Shown in pieces: positions 36,301 to 44,741 of a stretch of 64,000 nucleotides of DNA. The stretch is from positions 1 to 64,000 of the forward strand of contig JAFIGV010000005.1 of the NCBI GenBank assembly GCA_017849575.1. The letters run 5' to 3'. Every line of letters begins with the position of its first letter. Position 1 is the first letter of the stretch. Origin of the DNA: Flavipsychrobacter sp. Its GTDB lineage: Bacteria; Bacteroidota; Bacteroidia; Chitinophagales; Chitinophagaceae. The position numbers and the translations under genes were made by a program. The notes beneath the pieces were generated by a model that worked only from the letters and a program-made list of their open reading frames with translations, ran no database searches and was not told the origin of the DNA.

Positions 36301-38974
36301 CGGCCGATGCGGTATTTTGAACGGGTGCAGTGTTCCAAACGTAGGAATACGGCGCTGTCCCTCCGCTGACCGCAACAGCGGCAGAACCGAAACCACCAAA
36401 GCACAAAACATCGGTCTGGCTTTTCGTCGATGACAGAGGCGCAAGGGGTTGTGTGATGACCACACTGTCTGTTGCGCTGCATCCATTGCTATCAGAAACG
36501 ACAACATAATATACGCCGGCTGTAAGCTGGCTTAGAGAAGAAGTATTTTGGGCGTTGCTCCACTGTATGTTATAGGGCGGCTTCCCTCCCGACACCTGAA
36601 CAGTGGCTGTGCCTGTAGCCTCGCCAAAGCAATTGACGTTTGTATGGTTTACCGAAAGCGTAAGTACGGGAGGCTCGGAAATGGTAACCAGGAGGCTGGC
36701 AGTGCAGGCGTTACTATCCGTGATCTGAACGGAGTACCCGCCGGCGGTCAACTGGGAAGCAGTAGCTGTGTTCTGCGCAGGATTGCCCGACCACAGAAAC
36801 TGATAAGGAGGTGTACCACCAGTGGCCGACACGGTTGCATCGCCCACACCACCGTTGCAGGGTGCATCGTGCTGCGCGATGATTGCTGCAGACAAAGGAG
36901 AAACAGGCTGGGCTACGGTTGCCGTTGCGTTGGCCGCACAGCCGTTCTGATCTGTCACCACAACACCGTAAGACCCTGCAGGAAGGAGTTTCGCCGTATC
37001 TGTATTTTGTTGAGGACTTACTGCCCACTGATAAACGTAGGGAGCCGTACCGCCGGACGGAGTGACCACAGCAACACCTGTGCTATCGCCAAAACAGCGC
37101 ACATTTTCTGAAAAAATGGAAAGGCTGAGCGCTGAAGGTTCTGTGATCATGGCCATAGCGGTGTCGCTGCATCCGTTGCTGTCCACCACCGTAAGGATGT
37201 AACTGCCGGCAGCAAGCGCAGTGGCCACCGCCGATTGTTGCACCGGTGCCGTGGTCCAGGTAAAGGCATAAGGCTGAGTGCCTCCCTGAACTACCGCTGT
37301 TGCACTGCCGTTGTTATAGCCGTAGCAACTAACATTGATCTGAGTATCAATTGCTACATCCAGAATAGGCGGCTCGCTGATGACTACGGAAGAAGTATCT
37401 GCACAACCCTGAAAGTCTGTGGTAACTACGGTATAAGTACCTGAGGAAAGGCCTGAAACTGAAGCTGTCTGCTGTGCAGGAGCAGTATTCCAAAGAAAGC
37501 TGTACGGTGTCGTACCACCGGCGGCACTTACTGTGGCCGTACCATTACCGGCTCCGAAGCATAATGCCGGAGTACCCGAAACGGAAATCGCCAATGCAGC
37601 AGGCTGACCCACGATAGCTACGGCCGTATCGGTGCAACCATGGCCATCGGTAACCAGAGCGGTGTAGGTGCCTGCCGGCAGGTTGAATGCTGTGTCCGAA
37701 TTCTGTGCCGGTGTGGAATTCCAGGCTACAGAATAGGGTGGCGAACCCTCAGTATAGCTTACTACGGCGCGACCATCAGCAGAGCCAAAACAAAGAGCAT
37801 CGCTGGTCAACGCATGGGCAAAAGGGCCCACGGTAAGCTGCGTACTATCCGTTTTGGAACATCCGTTGTTATCCTGAACCGTGACCCGATACTTTGTGCT
37901 CACTGCAGGATTTGCCACCGGGTTAGCACAGTTGGTGCAGCTCAGTCCGGCAGCAGGCGTCCACGAATAGGTATAGCTTGAGGCCGAGCCCGTGGCCATA
38001 GCTGACAAAGTAATGGGAGTAGCTCCGCAAGAAAAAGTATCATTTGTTACCGCAAGGTTGAGACTCGAAACGGAAACGGTAGTGGTGAGCGTATCCGGGC
38101 AACCATATCCCGCATAGGGTGTCAGCACAACATGATATTGGGTAGTGGCGGGCGGCGTAGCAATGTTGATGGTCTGACCCGAACCCATGAAAGTGTAACT
38201 GGCATTATACCAATAATAATACTGAAATCCCGGAGGTGCCGATAAAGTGGTGATGGGTGATCCGTTACAATTAACGCTGACGATTTGAAAAAGGCTGCAG
38301 GTAAGATCAATATAGCCGTAGCCAAAGTGTCCACCCAGGTCGCAGTCGCCACTGGCAAAATCCACGGCAATGGTTTTACCGCCCTGCCCCGAAAGATTGA
38401 GGCTGGCCGTGGACCAGCTTTTGTAATAGACCTGAGACCCATAGGGAGATAATTGAAAGCCGGGCAAAGAGGAAGCGGACACATAGGTAAATTGCGCACA
38501 GCTAACATTCAGACCCGTCGCCGAATCGTAGGCCCTTACTTCGAAACGGGGCTGGTCGGCAGCCTGGTGGCCGGGGTTCTGAAACACTACAGCATAACGA
38601 TAAATCAGACTATAATTGCCCGTGCCCGACGGAACATGAACATAGTACCGCGCTCGTTCTGCCTCCGCTCCCGAACTGCTATTTCCCAGTTTGAGAGAAT
38701 AGGAGCCACCACCGGGCGCCACTATCGGAAACGAACCGTAGAAATCGAGTCCTGTACCGGAGGTTATCGTGTGGCGATTAAATACTGCACCTGAATTAGT
38801 TGGTGTATTAATAGGACAGCAGTAGCCCGTAAAGAACTGCCAGTTGCTGGTATTTCCCGCTTCAAAGTCAATGTTGGGCGGACAAGTTTGACCATTTGCC
38901 TGCAGTGCGAACATAAACGTCCATCCTGCAAGACAGGCCAAACCGTACGAACAAATATTAAAAAGTCTTTTCAT
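33374..38974 (-). CDS. Giant SprB-repeat surface protein with type IX secretion C-terminal domain
   Basis: The 1,866-residue secreted protein begins with a signal peptide (YGLACLAGWTFMFALQANGQ). A lectin/adhesin-like N-terminal region follows (about 30-230) with NYSLIYRYAVVFQNPGHQ. One Ig/PKD-like unit comes at about 300-380, then 15 consecutive SprB repeats (about residues 384-1530). Each has a CFG/CNG-type start, GG-x-x-PY-x-x-x-W in the middle and D-x-x-GC at the end. Three NAGNDLEAC-type Ig units lead to the gliding-motility-associated C-terminal domain (PNTFTPNGDGNND, FVIFNRWGQKVFE, GWDGTFQGK) that directs secretion by the type IX system. It is probably a gliding or attachment adhesin; type IX machinery is not in this window. 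Confidence 0.93.
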   Translation of the reverse strand: MKRLFNICSYGLACLAGWTFMFALQANGQTCPPNIDFEAGNTSNWQFFTGYCCPINTPTNSGAVFNRHTITSGTGLDFYGSFPIVAPGGGSYSLKLGNSSSGAEAERARYYVHVPSGTGNYSLIYRYAVVFQNPGHQAADQPRFEVRAYDSATGLNVSCAQFTYVSASSLPGFQLSPYGSQVYYKSWSTASLNLSGQGGKTIAVDFASGDCDLGGHFGYGYIDLTCSLFQIVSVNCNGSPITTLSAPPGFQYYYWYNASYTFMGSGQTINIATPPATTQYHVVLTPYAGYGCPDTLTTTVSVSSLNLAVTNDTFSCGATPITLSAMATGSASSYTYSWTPAAGLSCTNCANPVANPAVSTKYRVTVQDNNGCSKTDSTQLTVGPFAHALTSDALCFGSADGRAVVSYTEGSPPYSVAWNSTPAQNSDTAFNLPAGTYTALVTDGHGCTDTAVAIVGQPAALAISVSGTPALCFGAGNGTATVSAAGGTTPYSFLWNTAPAQQTASVSGLSSGTYTVVTTDFQGCADTSSVVISEPPILDVAIDTQINVSCYGYNNGSATAVVQGGTQPYAFTWTTAPVQQSAVATALAAGSYILTVVDSNGCSDTAMAMITEPSALSLSIFSENVRCFGDSTGVAVVTPSGGTAPYVYQWAVSPQQNTDTAKLLPAGSYGVVVTDQNGCAANATATVAQPVSPLSAAIIAQHDAPCNGGVGDATVSATGGTPPYQFLWSGNPAQNTATASQLTAGGYSVQITDSNACTASLLVTISEPPVLTLSVNHTNVNCFGEATGTATVQVSGGKPPYNIQWSNAQNTSSLSQLTAGVYYVVVSDSNGCSATDSVVITQPLAPLSSTKSQTDVLCFGGFGSAAVAVSGGTAPYSYVWNTAPVQNTASAGNLFAGSYQVTVTDDLGCTLTDTFSISQPQQALQATIVSTVDVTCHGGTDGAVTGSALGGTAPYGFAWNTSPAQSTASINTLGAGNYQMIVTDDHGCTDTATAIVSEPPVLSMQSGVVDVLCFGQNTGSASTVVTGGTAPYVFLWSTSQTTASLSAVTAGSYWVQATDAHGCTVSDTITIMQPTTPVSAVVSTTPINCFGGLGTATAAGTGGTAPYSYSWNTVPAQSSATATGLAAGVYTVVVTDDNNCSFTDTVGVTQPTASLAATISLVTPVSCNGSSNASAQANVTGGTAPYVYSWNTSPVQTTAIAANLNAGNYTVSITDTNGCVTTASIQVTQPPALQTNITGTNNNCFGNATGTASIAVTGGLAPYNFTWNTVPVQNGAALSNLAAGTYICMVTDQNGCSKADSIVILQPSALLATVTNIQPVHCVGNADGSAAVSASGGMPPYTYFWSTSPPQSGPAANQLPPGKVSVTVTDNNGCTVADSAYIADAVPLLSTISNVVNPLCFGAQTGSVTVNISGGKPPYSYNWSTAPPQFGATATALAAGAYQVSITDSNGCVQVDSVTLTEPPALQISTGSSGTCAGAQNGIAYCNASGGVAPYSFLWSNNGTSDTIVQLTAGQYSVAATDAHGCIATATVNVLNYTSPVVNAGNDLEACAGRTVQLQAVGANSFFWYPSYGLSCTSCSNPLATITKDTTYYVVGTNAENCSDTDDVHLVFIGRVPTDVGPDIGICEGEDTSLLATGGTAYLWSPAETLSDRFAANPVARPETTTRYQVVITENNCFKDTLYQTVNVFPLPSVYLGQDTTVLSGTTWTLMPQISNATTIAWSPAESLSCTDCTNPVFTALNNVRIVATVQNDLGCMAGDDMNVRVMCDNSVLFMPNTFTPNGDGNNDVYYPIGRGISIVRQFVIFNRWGQKVFEASDIPANDPHYGWDGTFQGKQLPSDVFVYFVDALCSNGDPVSVKGDVSLLK
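34378..37825 (-). repeat. Coding tandem array of 15 SprB repeats
   Basis: About 3.4 kb of the adhesin gene is a head-to-tail array of units of roughly 230 bp (about 76 residues). The units are well diverged at DNA level, with no long identical blocks by eye, so the array is old and not prone to simple recombination. Two cysteines per unit (in CFG and DxxGC) could form one disulfide within each repeat. Confidence 0.85.
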
Positions 38975-39062
38975 GGTTTCAGAAATCCTTTTTTACGCAG
39001 TGATGCTTCGTAATTGCCTAAAAACAGTGAAGGGGTATTGAAAATCAGGAGAAGGGTGAATT

Positions 39063-39093
39063 CAAAAATAATAATAATTGATCGCCGGCACAA
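39063..39093 (-). promoter_or_regulatory. Promoter of SprB-repeat adhesin gene
   Basis: On the minus strand a TTG at 39093-39091 is followed after 20 bases by TATTTTTG at 39070-39063, a good match to the Bacteroidota -33/-7 pattern. The predicted leader is about 80 bases before the ATG at 38974. Confidence 0.55.
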
Positions 39094-39207
39094 TGACCTC
39101 CGACAGTAAAACGAGACACGACACCTGTCAACCCAAAACAACCATTGGCCATACCCAAAAGACGGACGTAAAAGGAGCTGGCACAATTTTAGAAAAATTC
39201 CGATGTT

Positions 39208-40140
39208 ATGTTCCGACCATTATCCTTGAGTGCACTCCTTGCCGGCATTGTCCTCCTGCTTACATTCTCTGCGCAGGCACAGTACGCCGGCGGTGATACG
39301 GCAAGCGTCCAACAACTCATTGACACCTTGCAACAACATGAGGAGACAACGCCGCATAAATACCGAATGAACTATCTGCTCAGCGGATCGTTTTCTCTTG
39401 TAGCCACTGCCGCAAACATCTATGCGATTCCCAAGATCATAAAAGCTAAACCCGACTTCACCGATCAGGAAATCACTTCGTTGAACCGTGGTGTCTTCAA
39501 TGATTTCGACCGGTGGGCGCTACAGCAAGACCCTTCACAACGCGATCAGTTTTATCAGGCTTCGGACTATGTGCTGCCCGCCATCATTGTATCGGCAGGA
39601 GCGCTGGGCTTCGATAAAAAAATTCGTAAAGACTGGCTGCGCATACTGGCCATGTATTACGAAATGCACGCAGTTACTTTTAGCCTCTACAACTTTAGTT
39701 TTTTCGGCCCGGCCTTTCAGAACAAACCGCGCCCATACGTTTATTACGATCAGTTTTCTCTCGATGCACGCAGAGGCGGTAATAACCGAAATTCACTTTA
39801 TAGCGGGCATACGGCCACCGCAGCAGCATCCACCTTTTTTATGGTAAAAGTATATGCAGATTATCACCCAGAGCTGGGCGCAAAAAAGTACTGGCTTTAC
39901 GGACTGGCTTCTATACCGCCCCTGGTGGAGGGATACCTGCGCGTGCGGGCGCTGGCACATTTTCCTACCGATGTGATGGTGGGCTTTATGATTGGCGCTA
40001 CAGTGGGAGTTGCCATACCGGAGCTTCACAAATTTCATGACCGTCGGTTTCACATCGGGCTTGCGGCGACCCCGGCCGGACCAGGCTTCTGCGCATCGTG
40101 GATACCTGAAAAAAGATCCCGCAAAATTTTTACTTTTTAG
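39208..40140 (+). CDS. Exported PAP2-superfamily phosphatase
   Basis: The 310-residue protein has a signal peptide (LSALLAGIVLLLTFSAQAQY) and a C-terminal PAP2 region: QNKPRPYVYY near residue 173, SLYSGHTATAAAS near 196, and RVRALAHFPTDVMVGFMIG near 249, which supply the second and third motif His, Arg and Asp. The first motif is imperfect: the usual Lys seven residues before the Arg-Pro pair is Pro here. Members dephosphorylate lipid phosphates such as undecaprenyl diphosphate or phosphatidate. Which one applies cannot be told. Confidence 0.83.
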   Translation: MFRPLSLSALLAGIVLLLTFSAQAQYAGGDTASVQQLIDTLQQHEETTPHKYRMNYLLSGSFSLVATAANIYAIPKIIKAKPDFTDQEITSLNRGVFNDFDRWALQQDPSQRDQFYQASDYVLPAIIVSAGALGFDKKIRKDWLRILAMYYEMHAVTFSLYNFSFFGPAFQNKPRPYVYYDQFSLDARRGGNNRNSLYSGHTATAAASTFFMVKVYADYHPELGAKKYWLYGLASIPPLVEGYLRVRALAHFPTDVMVGFMIGATVGVAIPELHKFHDRRFHIGLAATPAGPGFCASWIPEKRSRKIFTF

Positions 40141-40278
40141 TTTCTGCAACTACCTCATGGTCGCAGACTTATAGGAGGAAAAAACCAGCATGAACAGATA
40201 GAACTGGCGGGCAACATAATCCCAAAGGCTTCGTCCCTAAACAAATACACCCAGGGAAATCCTGTACCCGTCCGCAAC

Positions 40279-40312
40279 TTGTAAACAACTTTAGTCCACA
40301 GTCCTATCTTTG
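40279..40312 (+). promoter_or_regulatory. Promoter of accC with very short leader
   Basis: TTG at 40279-40281, then 23 bases, then TATCTTTG at 40305-40312, a perfect -7 match. The ATG of accC is only 8 bases after the box, so transcription would begin at or within a few bases of the start codon. Confidence 0.55.
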
Positions 40313-40320
40313 CGCTCGTT

Positions 40321-41805
40321 ATGCAAAAAATTCTTGTTGCCAATCGTGGAGAAATTGCCATGCGGGTAATGCGCACTGCAAAAGAAATGGGGATTAAAAC
40401 CGTTGCTGTTTTTTCAGAGGCGGATCGCAATATGCCCTTCGTTCGCTATGCTGATGAAGCTGTTTGTATTGGTCCGGCTTTATCGGCTCAGAGTTATCTG
40501 CGGGCCGAAAAAATTCTGCAGGTAGCACACGATACCGGCGCGGATGCTATCCATCCCGGCTATGGCTTTCTTAGTGAGAATGCATCATTTTCGAAGGCCT
40601 GTGCCGATGCAGGAGTTATTTTCATCGGACCCTCAGAATACAGTATCAACATGATGGGCAGCAAGATTGCGGCAAAGCAAGCAGCAAAAAAGTTCAATGT
40701 GCCCATGGTGCCCGGCACCGAAGACCCTATCGAAACGGTAGAGGAGGCGAAGGAGATTGCCGCCCGTATTGGATTTCCGATTTTGATCAAGGCGTCCGCA
40801 GGCGGTGGAGGAAAAGGAATGCGTGTGGTTGAAAACATGGAATCGCTGGAAGAACAAATGAGAATGGCCAGGAGCGAAGCCATGAGCGCCTTTGGCGACG
40901 ATGCTGTTTTTATCGAAAAATATGTAGGCGCGCCGAGGCATATAGAGATACAACTGATGGGCGATCAGCACGGAAACTATGTCTATCTGTTCGAGCGCGA
41001 ATGCTCCATTCAGCGTCGCCACCAGAAACTCATAGAAGAAGCGCCATCAAGCTGCCTCACACCCGACATACGCAAAGCCATGGGCGAAAGTGCCGTAGCC
41101 GTAGCGAAAAGCTGTAATTATTACGGGGCGGGAACAGTAGAATTTCTAGTGGACGAAAACCTTAATTTTTATTTTCTGGAAATGAACACAAGGCTTCAGG
41201 TTGAGCATTGTGTTACGGAAATGATCACCGGTATCGATCTGGTAAAAGAACAAATAAGAGTCGCCCGCGGCGAAAAGCTTAGCATTACACAAAACGACCT
41301 TAAAATAAATGGACATGCACTGGAACTGCGTGTCTGTGCAGAAGATCCATTGAACAATTTTTTACCCGACACCGGAAAGCTGGAGATGTACCAGCCGCCA
41401 AAGGGACCGGGCGTACGGGTGGATGATGGTTTTGAGCAGGGCATGGAGGTACCCATCTACTACGATTCTATGATTGCAAAGCTTGTGGTGCATGCAGCCA
41501 CCCGCGATGAAGCTATAGAAAGGCTGTGCCGTGCTATCGACGAGTATCACATAAAAGGTATCCACAACACACTTTCCTTTGGGAAATGGGCGGTGAGGAC
41601 AGAACCCTTCCGCAGTGGACATTTCGATACCAAGTTCATCGAAAATTATTTTAAGCCAGAATACCTCCGCAGTGAAAACGCTGATCAGGAAACCGTCGCT
41701 GCGCTATTAGCAACAGCCATTTGGGAAAAGGATCGACAGGCCGAAAAGCCGCAAAGCATGGCGACTGTTGCTGCGGGCAATGGATGGAAAATGCGCAGAG
41801 GATAA
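40321..41805 (+). CDS. accC: Biotin carboxylase (acetyl-CoA or related acyl-CoA carboxylase subunit)
   Basis: ATP-dependent carboxylation of biotin on its carrier protein. The 494 residues carry the complete ATP-grasp set: N-terminal ILVANRGEIAMRVMRTAKEM, DAIHPGYGFLSENASF near residue 75, the glycine-rich KASAGGGGKGMRVV near 159, ERECSIQRRHQKLIEEAPS near 226 and LEMNTRLQVEHCVTEMITG near 286. The last 40 or so residues beyond the usual end are a short extension. No biotin carrier or carboxyltransferase gene adjoins it, so it could serve acetyl-CoA or propionyl-CoA carboxylase. It abuts the convergent GNAT gene without a gap. Confidence 0.93.
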   Translation: MQKILVANRGEIAMRVMRTAKEMGIKTVAVFSEADRNMPFVRYADEAVCIGPALSAQSYLRAEKILQVAHDTGADAIHPGYGFLSENASFSKACADAGVIFIGPSEYSINMMGSKIAAKQAAKKFNVPMVPGTEDPIETVEEAKEIAARIGFPILIKASAGGGGKGMRVVENMESLEEQMRMARSEAMSAFGDDAVFIEKYVGAPRHIEIQLMGDQHGNYVYLFERECSIQRRHQKLIEEAPSSCLTPDIRKAMGESAVAVAKSCNYYGAGTVEFLVDENLNFYFLEMNTRLQVEHCVTEMITGIDLVKEQIRVARGEKLSITQNDLKINGHALELRVCAEDPLNNFLPDTGKLEMYQPPKGPGVRVDDGFEQGMEVPIYYDSMIAKLVVHAATRDEAIERLCRAIDEYHIKGIHNTLSFGKWAVRTEPFRSGHFDTKFIENYFKPEYLRSENADQETVAALLATAIWEKDRQAEKPQSMATVAAGNGWKMRRG

Positions 41806-42369
41806 CTATCGCTTCCTGACAAAAAAATAATGGCGTTCAGACAAACGCTGTTCCGGATCGGCGTCGAAACCGCAACGCTGTAAAAGCTTCTGCGCGGCAA
41901 GGTTCTCCTTTGCCGTCATGGCGTGCAGATAATAAATTTGGGGATAGGCATCGAGAACATAGGCTATAAACGATCTCAGAGCATCCGTCATGATACCCTT
42001 TCTGCGCAGATCAGGACGAAGAGCAAAACCGACCCAACATCTTTTATCGTTTTCGAAAAAAGCTTCGAGGCTCAGATCATACAAGTGAATGATGCCCGCA
42101 TATTGTCCGGAAGATTTGAGTCGAAAAAGCCAATCCTGCCCGCCATGTTTCGCCATATAAGCACCATGAACCTCCCGCAATCGTGCATACGACTCCGCAC
42201 CCTGGTAGGTTTTAAACTGTTCATCCGTAAAATGCGAGTCGTCTCCCTCAAACATCAGGTAGAGTTGTGAGAAGTTCTCCGACGTAAGCTTTTCAAAAGC
42301 GAACTTATCGTTATCAGGTATCTCCGGAAAGCGAAACAGTGGCTCAATTGGCGATGGAGGCATTATCAA
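41806..42369 (-). CDS. GNAT-family N-acetyltransferase
   Basis: The 187-residue protein has the RimJ/RimL-like acetyltransferase pattern: KLTSENFSQLYLMFEGDDSH near residue 27, GIIHLYDLSLEAFFENDKRC near 90 followed by WVGFALRPDLRRKGIMTDAL (the acetyl-CoA-binding R-x-x-x-G-I/A motif), then ENLAAQKLLQRCGFD near 155. Its acceptor is unknown; the RimJ-like group acetylates N-terminal amines or small amines. It converges end to end on accC with no intervening base and no visible terminator. Confidence 0.85.
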   Translation of the reverse strand: MIMPPSPIEPLFRFPEIPDNDKFAFEKLTSENFSQLYLMFEGDDSHFTDEQFKTYQGAESYARLREVHGAYMAKHGGQDWLFRLKSSGQYAGIIHLYDLSLEAFFENDKRCWVGFALRPDLRRKGIMTDALRSFIAYVLDAYPQIYYLHAMTAKENLAAQKLLQRCGFDADPEQRLSERHYFFVRKR

Positions 42370-42629
42370 ATTTAGTATTCGGGTGTCATCAATTCAGGCG
42401 GTTTTTTTTTTGATCTATAAGACCCTAAAGATTGCAATGAACTGACGCCTGCCGTTAAATGCTCTTTACGGAAGTGCAAGAGCTTTCCGAGAATAGCTTC
42501 AATAGTAAAAACTCCGGCTGTTGTCCTTCAAAGCATCCCCAACCGTACAACAAACAAACTTTTTTCTGCCCAGAGCAAAAACTGGCAAGGCCTTTGCCAT
42601 AGCATGTACAAACCAAAAAATGCAGGTGT

Positions 42630-42998
42630 ATGAAAACGAAATTTGCTGTGACCACGATTGTGGTAATGTTTGCGGCCATGCTTTGGAGTAATGATTTGCT
42701 GGCTCAACGATGTGGCCCGCGCCAGGGTGGCTATTATCGCGCTCCCAAAGTGGTGATCGCTGTGCGGCCTCCGGTAATAGTAAGTCGTCCTCCACTGGCC
42801 GGCAGATATTACGGACCGCGTTATTACCACAGAAGACATCATCCACGCGGATATCGCTATAACCGGGGTGCGTATCGTGGACAATCTTACCATCAGAACT
42901 ATGGACCAGGATATCAGAAAGGCTATGGCCAGCAACAAGGTAACTATGGCCCTCAGCGCGGAAACGCAAACCGTCGCTATCAAAACAGCCGCTACTAA
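42630..42998 (+). CDS. Small secreted Tyr/Gly/Arg/Pro-rich protein
   Basis: The 122-residue product begins with a Sec signal peptide (FAVTTIVVMFAAMLWSNDLLA) followed by a low-complexity basic chain rich in Tyr, Gly, Arg, Pro and Gln (PRYYHRRHHPRGYRYNRG, then GYQKGYGQQQGNYGPQRG). There is one Cys just after the predicted cleavage site (AQRCGP). I know no characterised homologue. It would be exported and disordered, perhaps cell-surface or matrix associated. Codon use and the strong terminator after it support a real gene. Confidence 0.7.
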   Translation: MKTKFAVTTIVVMFAAMLWSNDLLAQRCGPRQGGYYRAPKVVIAVRPPVIVSRPPLAGRYYGPRYYHRRHHPRGYRYNRGAYRGQSYHQNYGPGYQKGYGQQQGNYGPQRGNANRRYQNSRY

Positions 42999-43014
42999 TG
43001 GAATGATATAATGC

Positions 43015-43051
43015 CTTCCGGCGCACAATGATGGGCGCCGGAAGTTTTTTT
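43015..43051 (+). terminator. Rho-independent terminator
   Basis: The perfect 10-bp stem cttccggcgc (43015-43024) with gcgccggaag (43035-43044) is followed by seven Ts; it ends the transcript of the small secreted protein. Confidence 0.88.
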
Positions 43052-43054
43052 GTT

Positions 43055-43609
43055 CTAATCTGCTTTCTTTTCGATCGCCTCAGTTATTTCACTGCTCATT
43101 GGCTTCACACCCGGAGCAAACACCGCGATGAGCTTGCCTTTTTCGTCAATCAGGTATTTTTGAAAATTCCATTTTACACTGCTGCTTTTAAAGCCATTGT
43201 AGTCTTCATTCGTGAGCCATTGATAAATAGGTGCCATCTTTCTGCCTTTCACCGTTATCTTGGCCGCCATAGGAAAGGTAACCCCATAGTTTTTCTTGCA
43301 AAAAGCAGCAATCTCTTCATTGCTTCCGGGTTCCTGAAAAAGAAAATCGTTTGCCGGAAACCCTACGATTACCAGGCGGTCGTTGTATTTTTTATATAAC
43401 GCCTCCAGTTCTTCATACTGTGGTGTATAGCCGCATTTGGAGGCCGTATTTACGATCAGAATCTTCTTTCCTTTGAAGGAGGAAAAGTCTATCGTACCGC
43501 CCGTCAGGCCATCCACTTTAAAATCATAAATGGTTTTGGGAATGTCTTGCCCGCCTCCCGGCGCAGCGCCAAATAGAAATCCGAAAAACAGAAGCATACT
43601 GTAAAACAT
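43055..43609 (-). CDS. Exported glutathione peroxidase-like thiol peroxidase
   Basis: The 184-residue protein has a signal peptide (MLLFFGFLFGAAPGGG) and a thioredoxin-fold peroxidase domain with the peroxidatic Cys in NTASKCGYTPQYEELEALYK near residue 59 and the Trp-Asn pair in VKWNFQKYLID near 145. The usual Gln of the catalytic tetrad is Asp (FPANDFLFQEPG). A second Cys in AFCKKNYGV near residue 108 could serve as the resolving Cys, as in thioredoxin-dependent members. It would detoxify hydrogen peroxide or lipid peroxides in the periplasm. Confidence 0.88.
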   Translation of the reverse strand: MFYSMLLFFGFLFGAAPGGGQDIPKTIYDFKVDGLTGGTIDFSSFKGKKILIVNTASKCGYTPQYEELEALYKKYNDRLVIVGFPANDFLFQEPGSNEEIAAFCKKNYGVTFPMAAKITVKGRKMAPIYQWLTNEDYNGFKSSSVKWNFQKYLIDEKGKLIAVFAPGVKPMSSEITEAIEKKAD

Positions 43610-43684
43610 CTTGTGCTTTTTTGAAAAATTAAACCTTAAATCCTTTTATCAACAATTACAACAGGAAAAAGTTCTGGGAAACTC

Positions 43685-44476
43685 TCACCATCCATCGCCG
43701 TCTATCAGATTGCCAAGTCCACCGAGTACGCTGCCTTCTTCTTTTCGCTTTACGGTTGCATAGCTTAGTATCCGGCCGGCGAGACGACTAATGGGCAAGG
43801 TCTGTATCCACACCGTGCCGGGACCACGCAGCGTTGCAAAAAACACGCCTTCACCACCAAAAAGAGTGTTCTTGATTCCGCCAACAAACTGGATATCATA
43901 TTGCACCGAATGGGTAAAGGCAACAATGCATCCCGTATCCACTTTCAATAGCTCGCCTGCCTGCAGCACCTTTTCGGTCACATGTCCGCCGGCATGCACA
44001 AAGGCCATCCCATCGCCTTCCACTTTTTCCATGATAAAACCCTCACCTCCAAAAAGACCAGTACCGAGTTTCTTCTGAAATTCAATGCCGATAGATACTC
44101 CTTTTGCTGCACACAAAAATGCATCCTTCTGGCAAACGATTTTTCCACCCAGCCGAAGCAGATCGAGCGGAATGATTTTGCCCGGATAGGGAGATGCAAA
44201 GGAAACCTTCTTCTTCCCCTGCCCAATGTTGGTATAGGCAGTCATAAATAAGCTTTCGCCCACCAGCAGTCGCTTACCAGCGCTCAGTAGCTTTCCCAGA
44301 ATGCCGCTTTGCTGCTGACTTCCGTCGCCAAAAATCGTCTGCATCTGTATGCCGTCTTCCATCATCATAAACGCGCCTGCCTCGGCAACAGCGGTTTCCA
44401 TGGGGTCAAGTTCCACTTCCACATACTGCATTTCTTCGCCGTGTATGTGGTAGTCAATCTCGTGATTTGTACGCAT
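43685..44476 (-). CDS. TIGR00266/AIM24-family protein
   Basis: The 263-residue beta-rich cytoplasmic protein opens with HIHGEEMQYVEVELDPMETA. It has AGAFMMMEDGIQMQTIFGDG, LLVGESLFMTAYTN, FGGEGFIMEKVEGDGMAFVH and FGGEGVFFATLRGPGTVWIQ in the usual order of the TIGR00266 (AIM24-related, tryptophan-RNA-binding-attenuator-like fold) family. No enzyme activity is established for bacterial members. The 74-bp gap to the downstream peroxidase gene is compatible with cotranscription but does not prove it. Confidence 0.85.
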   Translation of the reverse strand: MRTNHEIDYHIHGEEMQYVEVELDPMETAVAEAGAFMMMEDGIQMQTIFGDGSQQQSGILGKLLSAGKRLLVGESLFMTAYTNIGQGKKKVSFASPYPGKIIPLDLLRLGGKIVCQKDAFLCAAKGVSIGIEFQKKLGTGLFGGEGFIMEKVEGDGMAFVHAGGHVTEKVLQAGELLKVDTGCIVAFTHSVQYDIQFVGGIKNTLFGGEGVFFATLRGPGTVWIQTLPISRLAGRILSYATVKRKEEGSVLGGLGNLIDGDGW

Positions 44477-44741
44477 TTCTTTGCCCTTTAATTTTTATCC
44501 AAATGTAAAGGCAGACCCACAATTAAATACAAATGCAACGTTGGAAAAAACTTAAATCCTGGCCCCGGTCCTTCCGCAGGAAAATCCGTTGATAGCGTAC
44601 ATCTTCCACAGCATCCCCTCCGGAAATAGCAGGAAACATCTCGCTTCGGCAACGTAAAACGGGGTGCGGGCACGTAGTTTTTATCAAGTTTGGCAAGAGC
44701 CTTACAGGCCTGGAAAATTGATCACAAGAAAATTTACGAAC

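Noticed and set aside
34378-37825. Periodic DNA of about 230 bp as a non-coding satellite or CRISPR-like array
   Set aside because: It is continuous coding sequence with diverged units that match SprB protein repeats.
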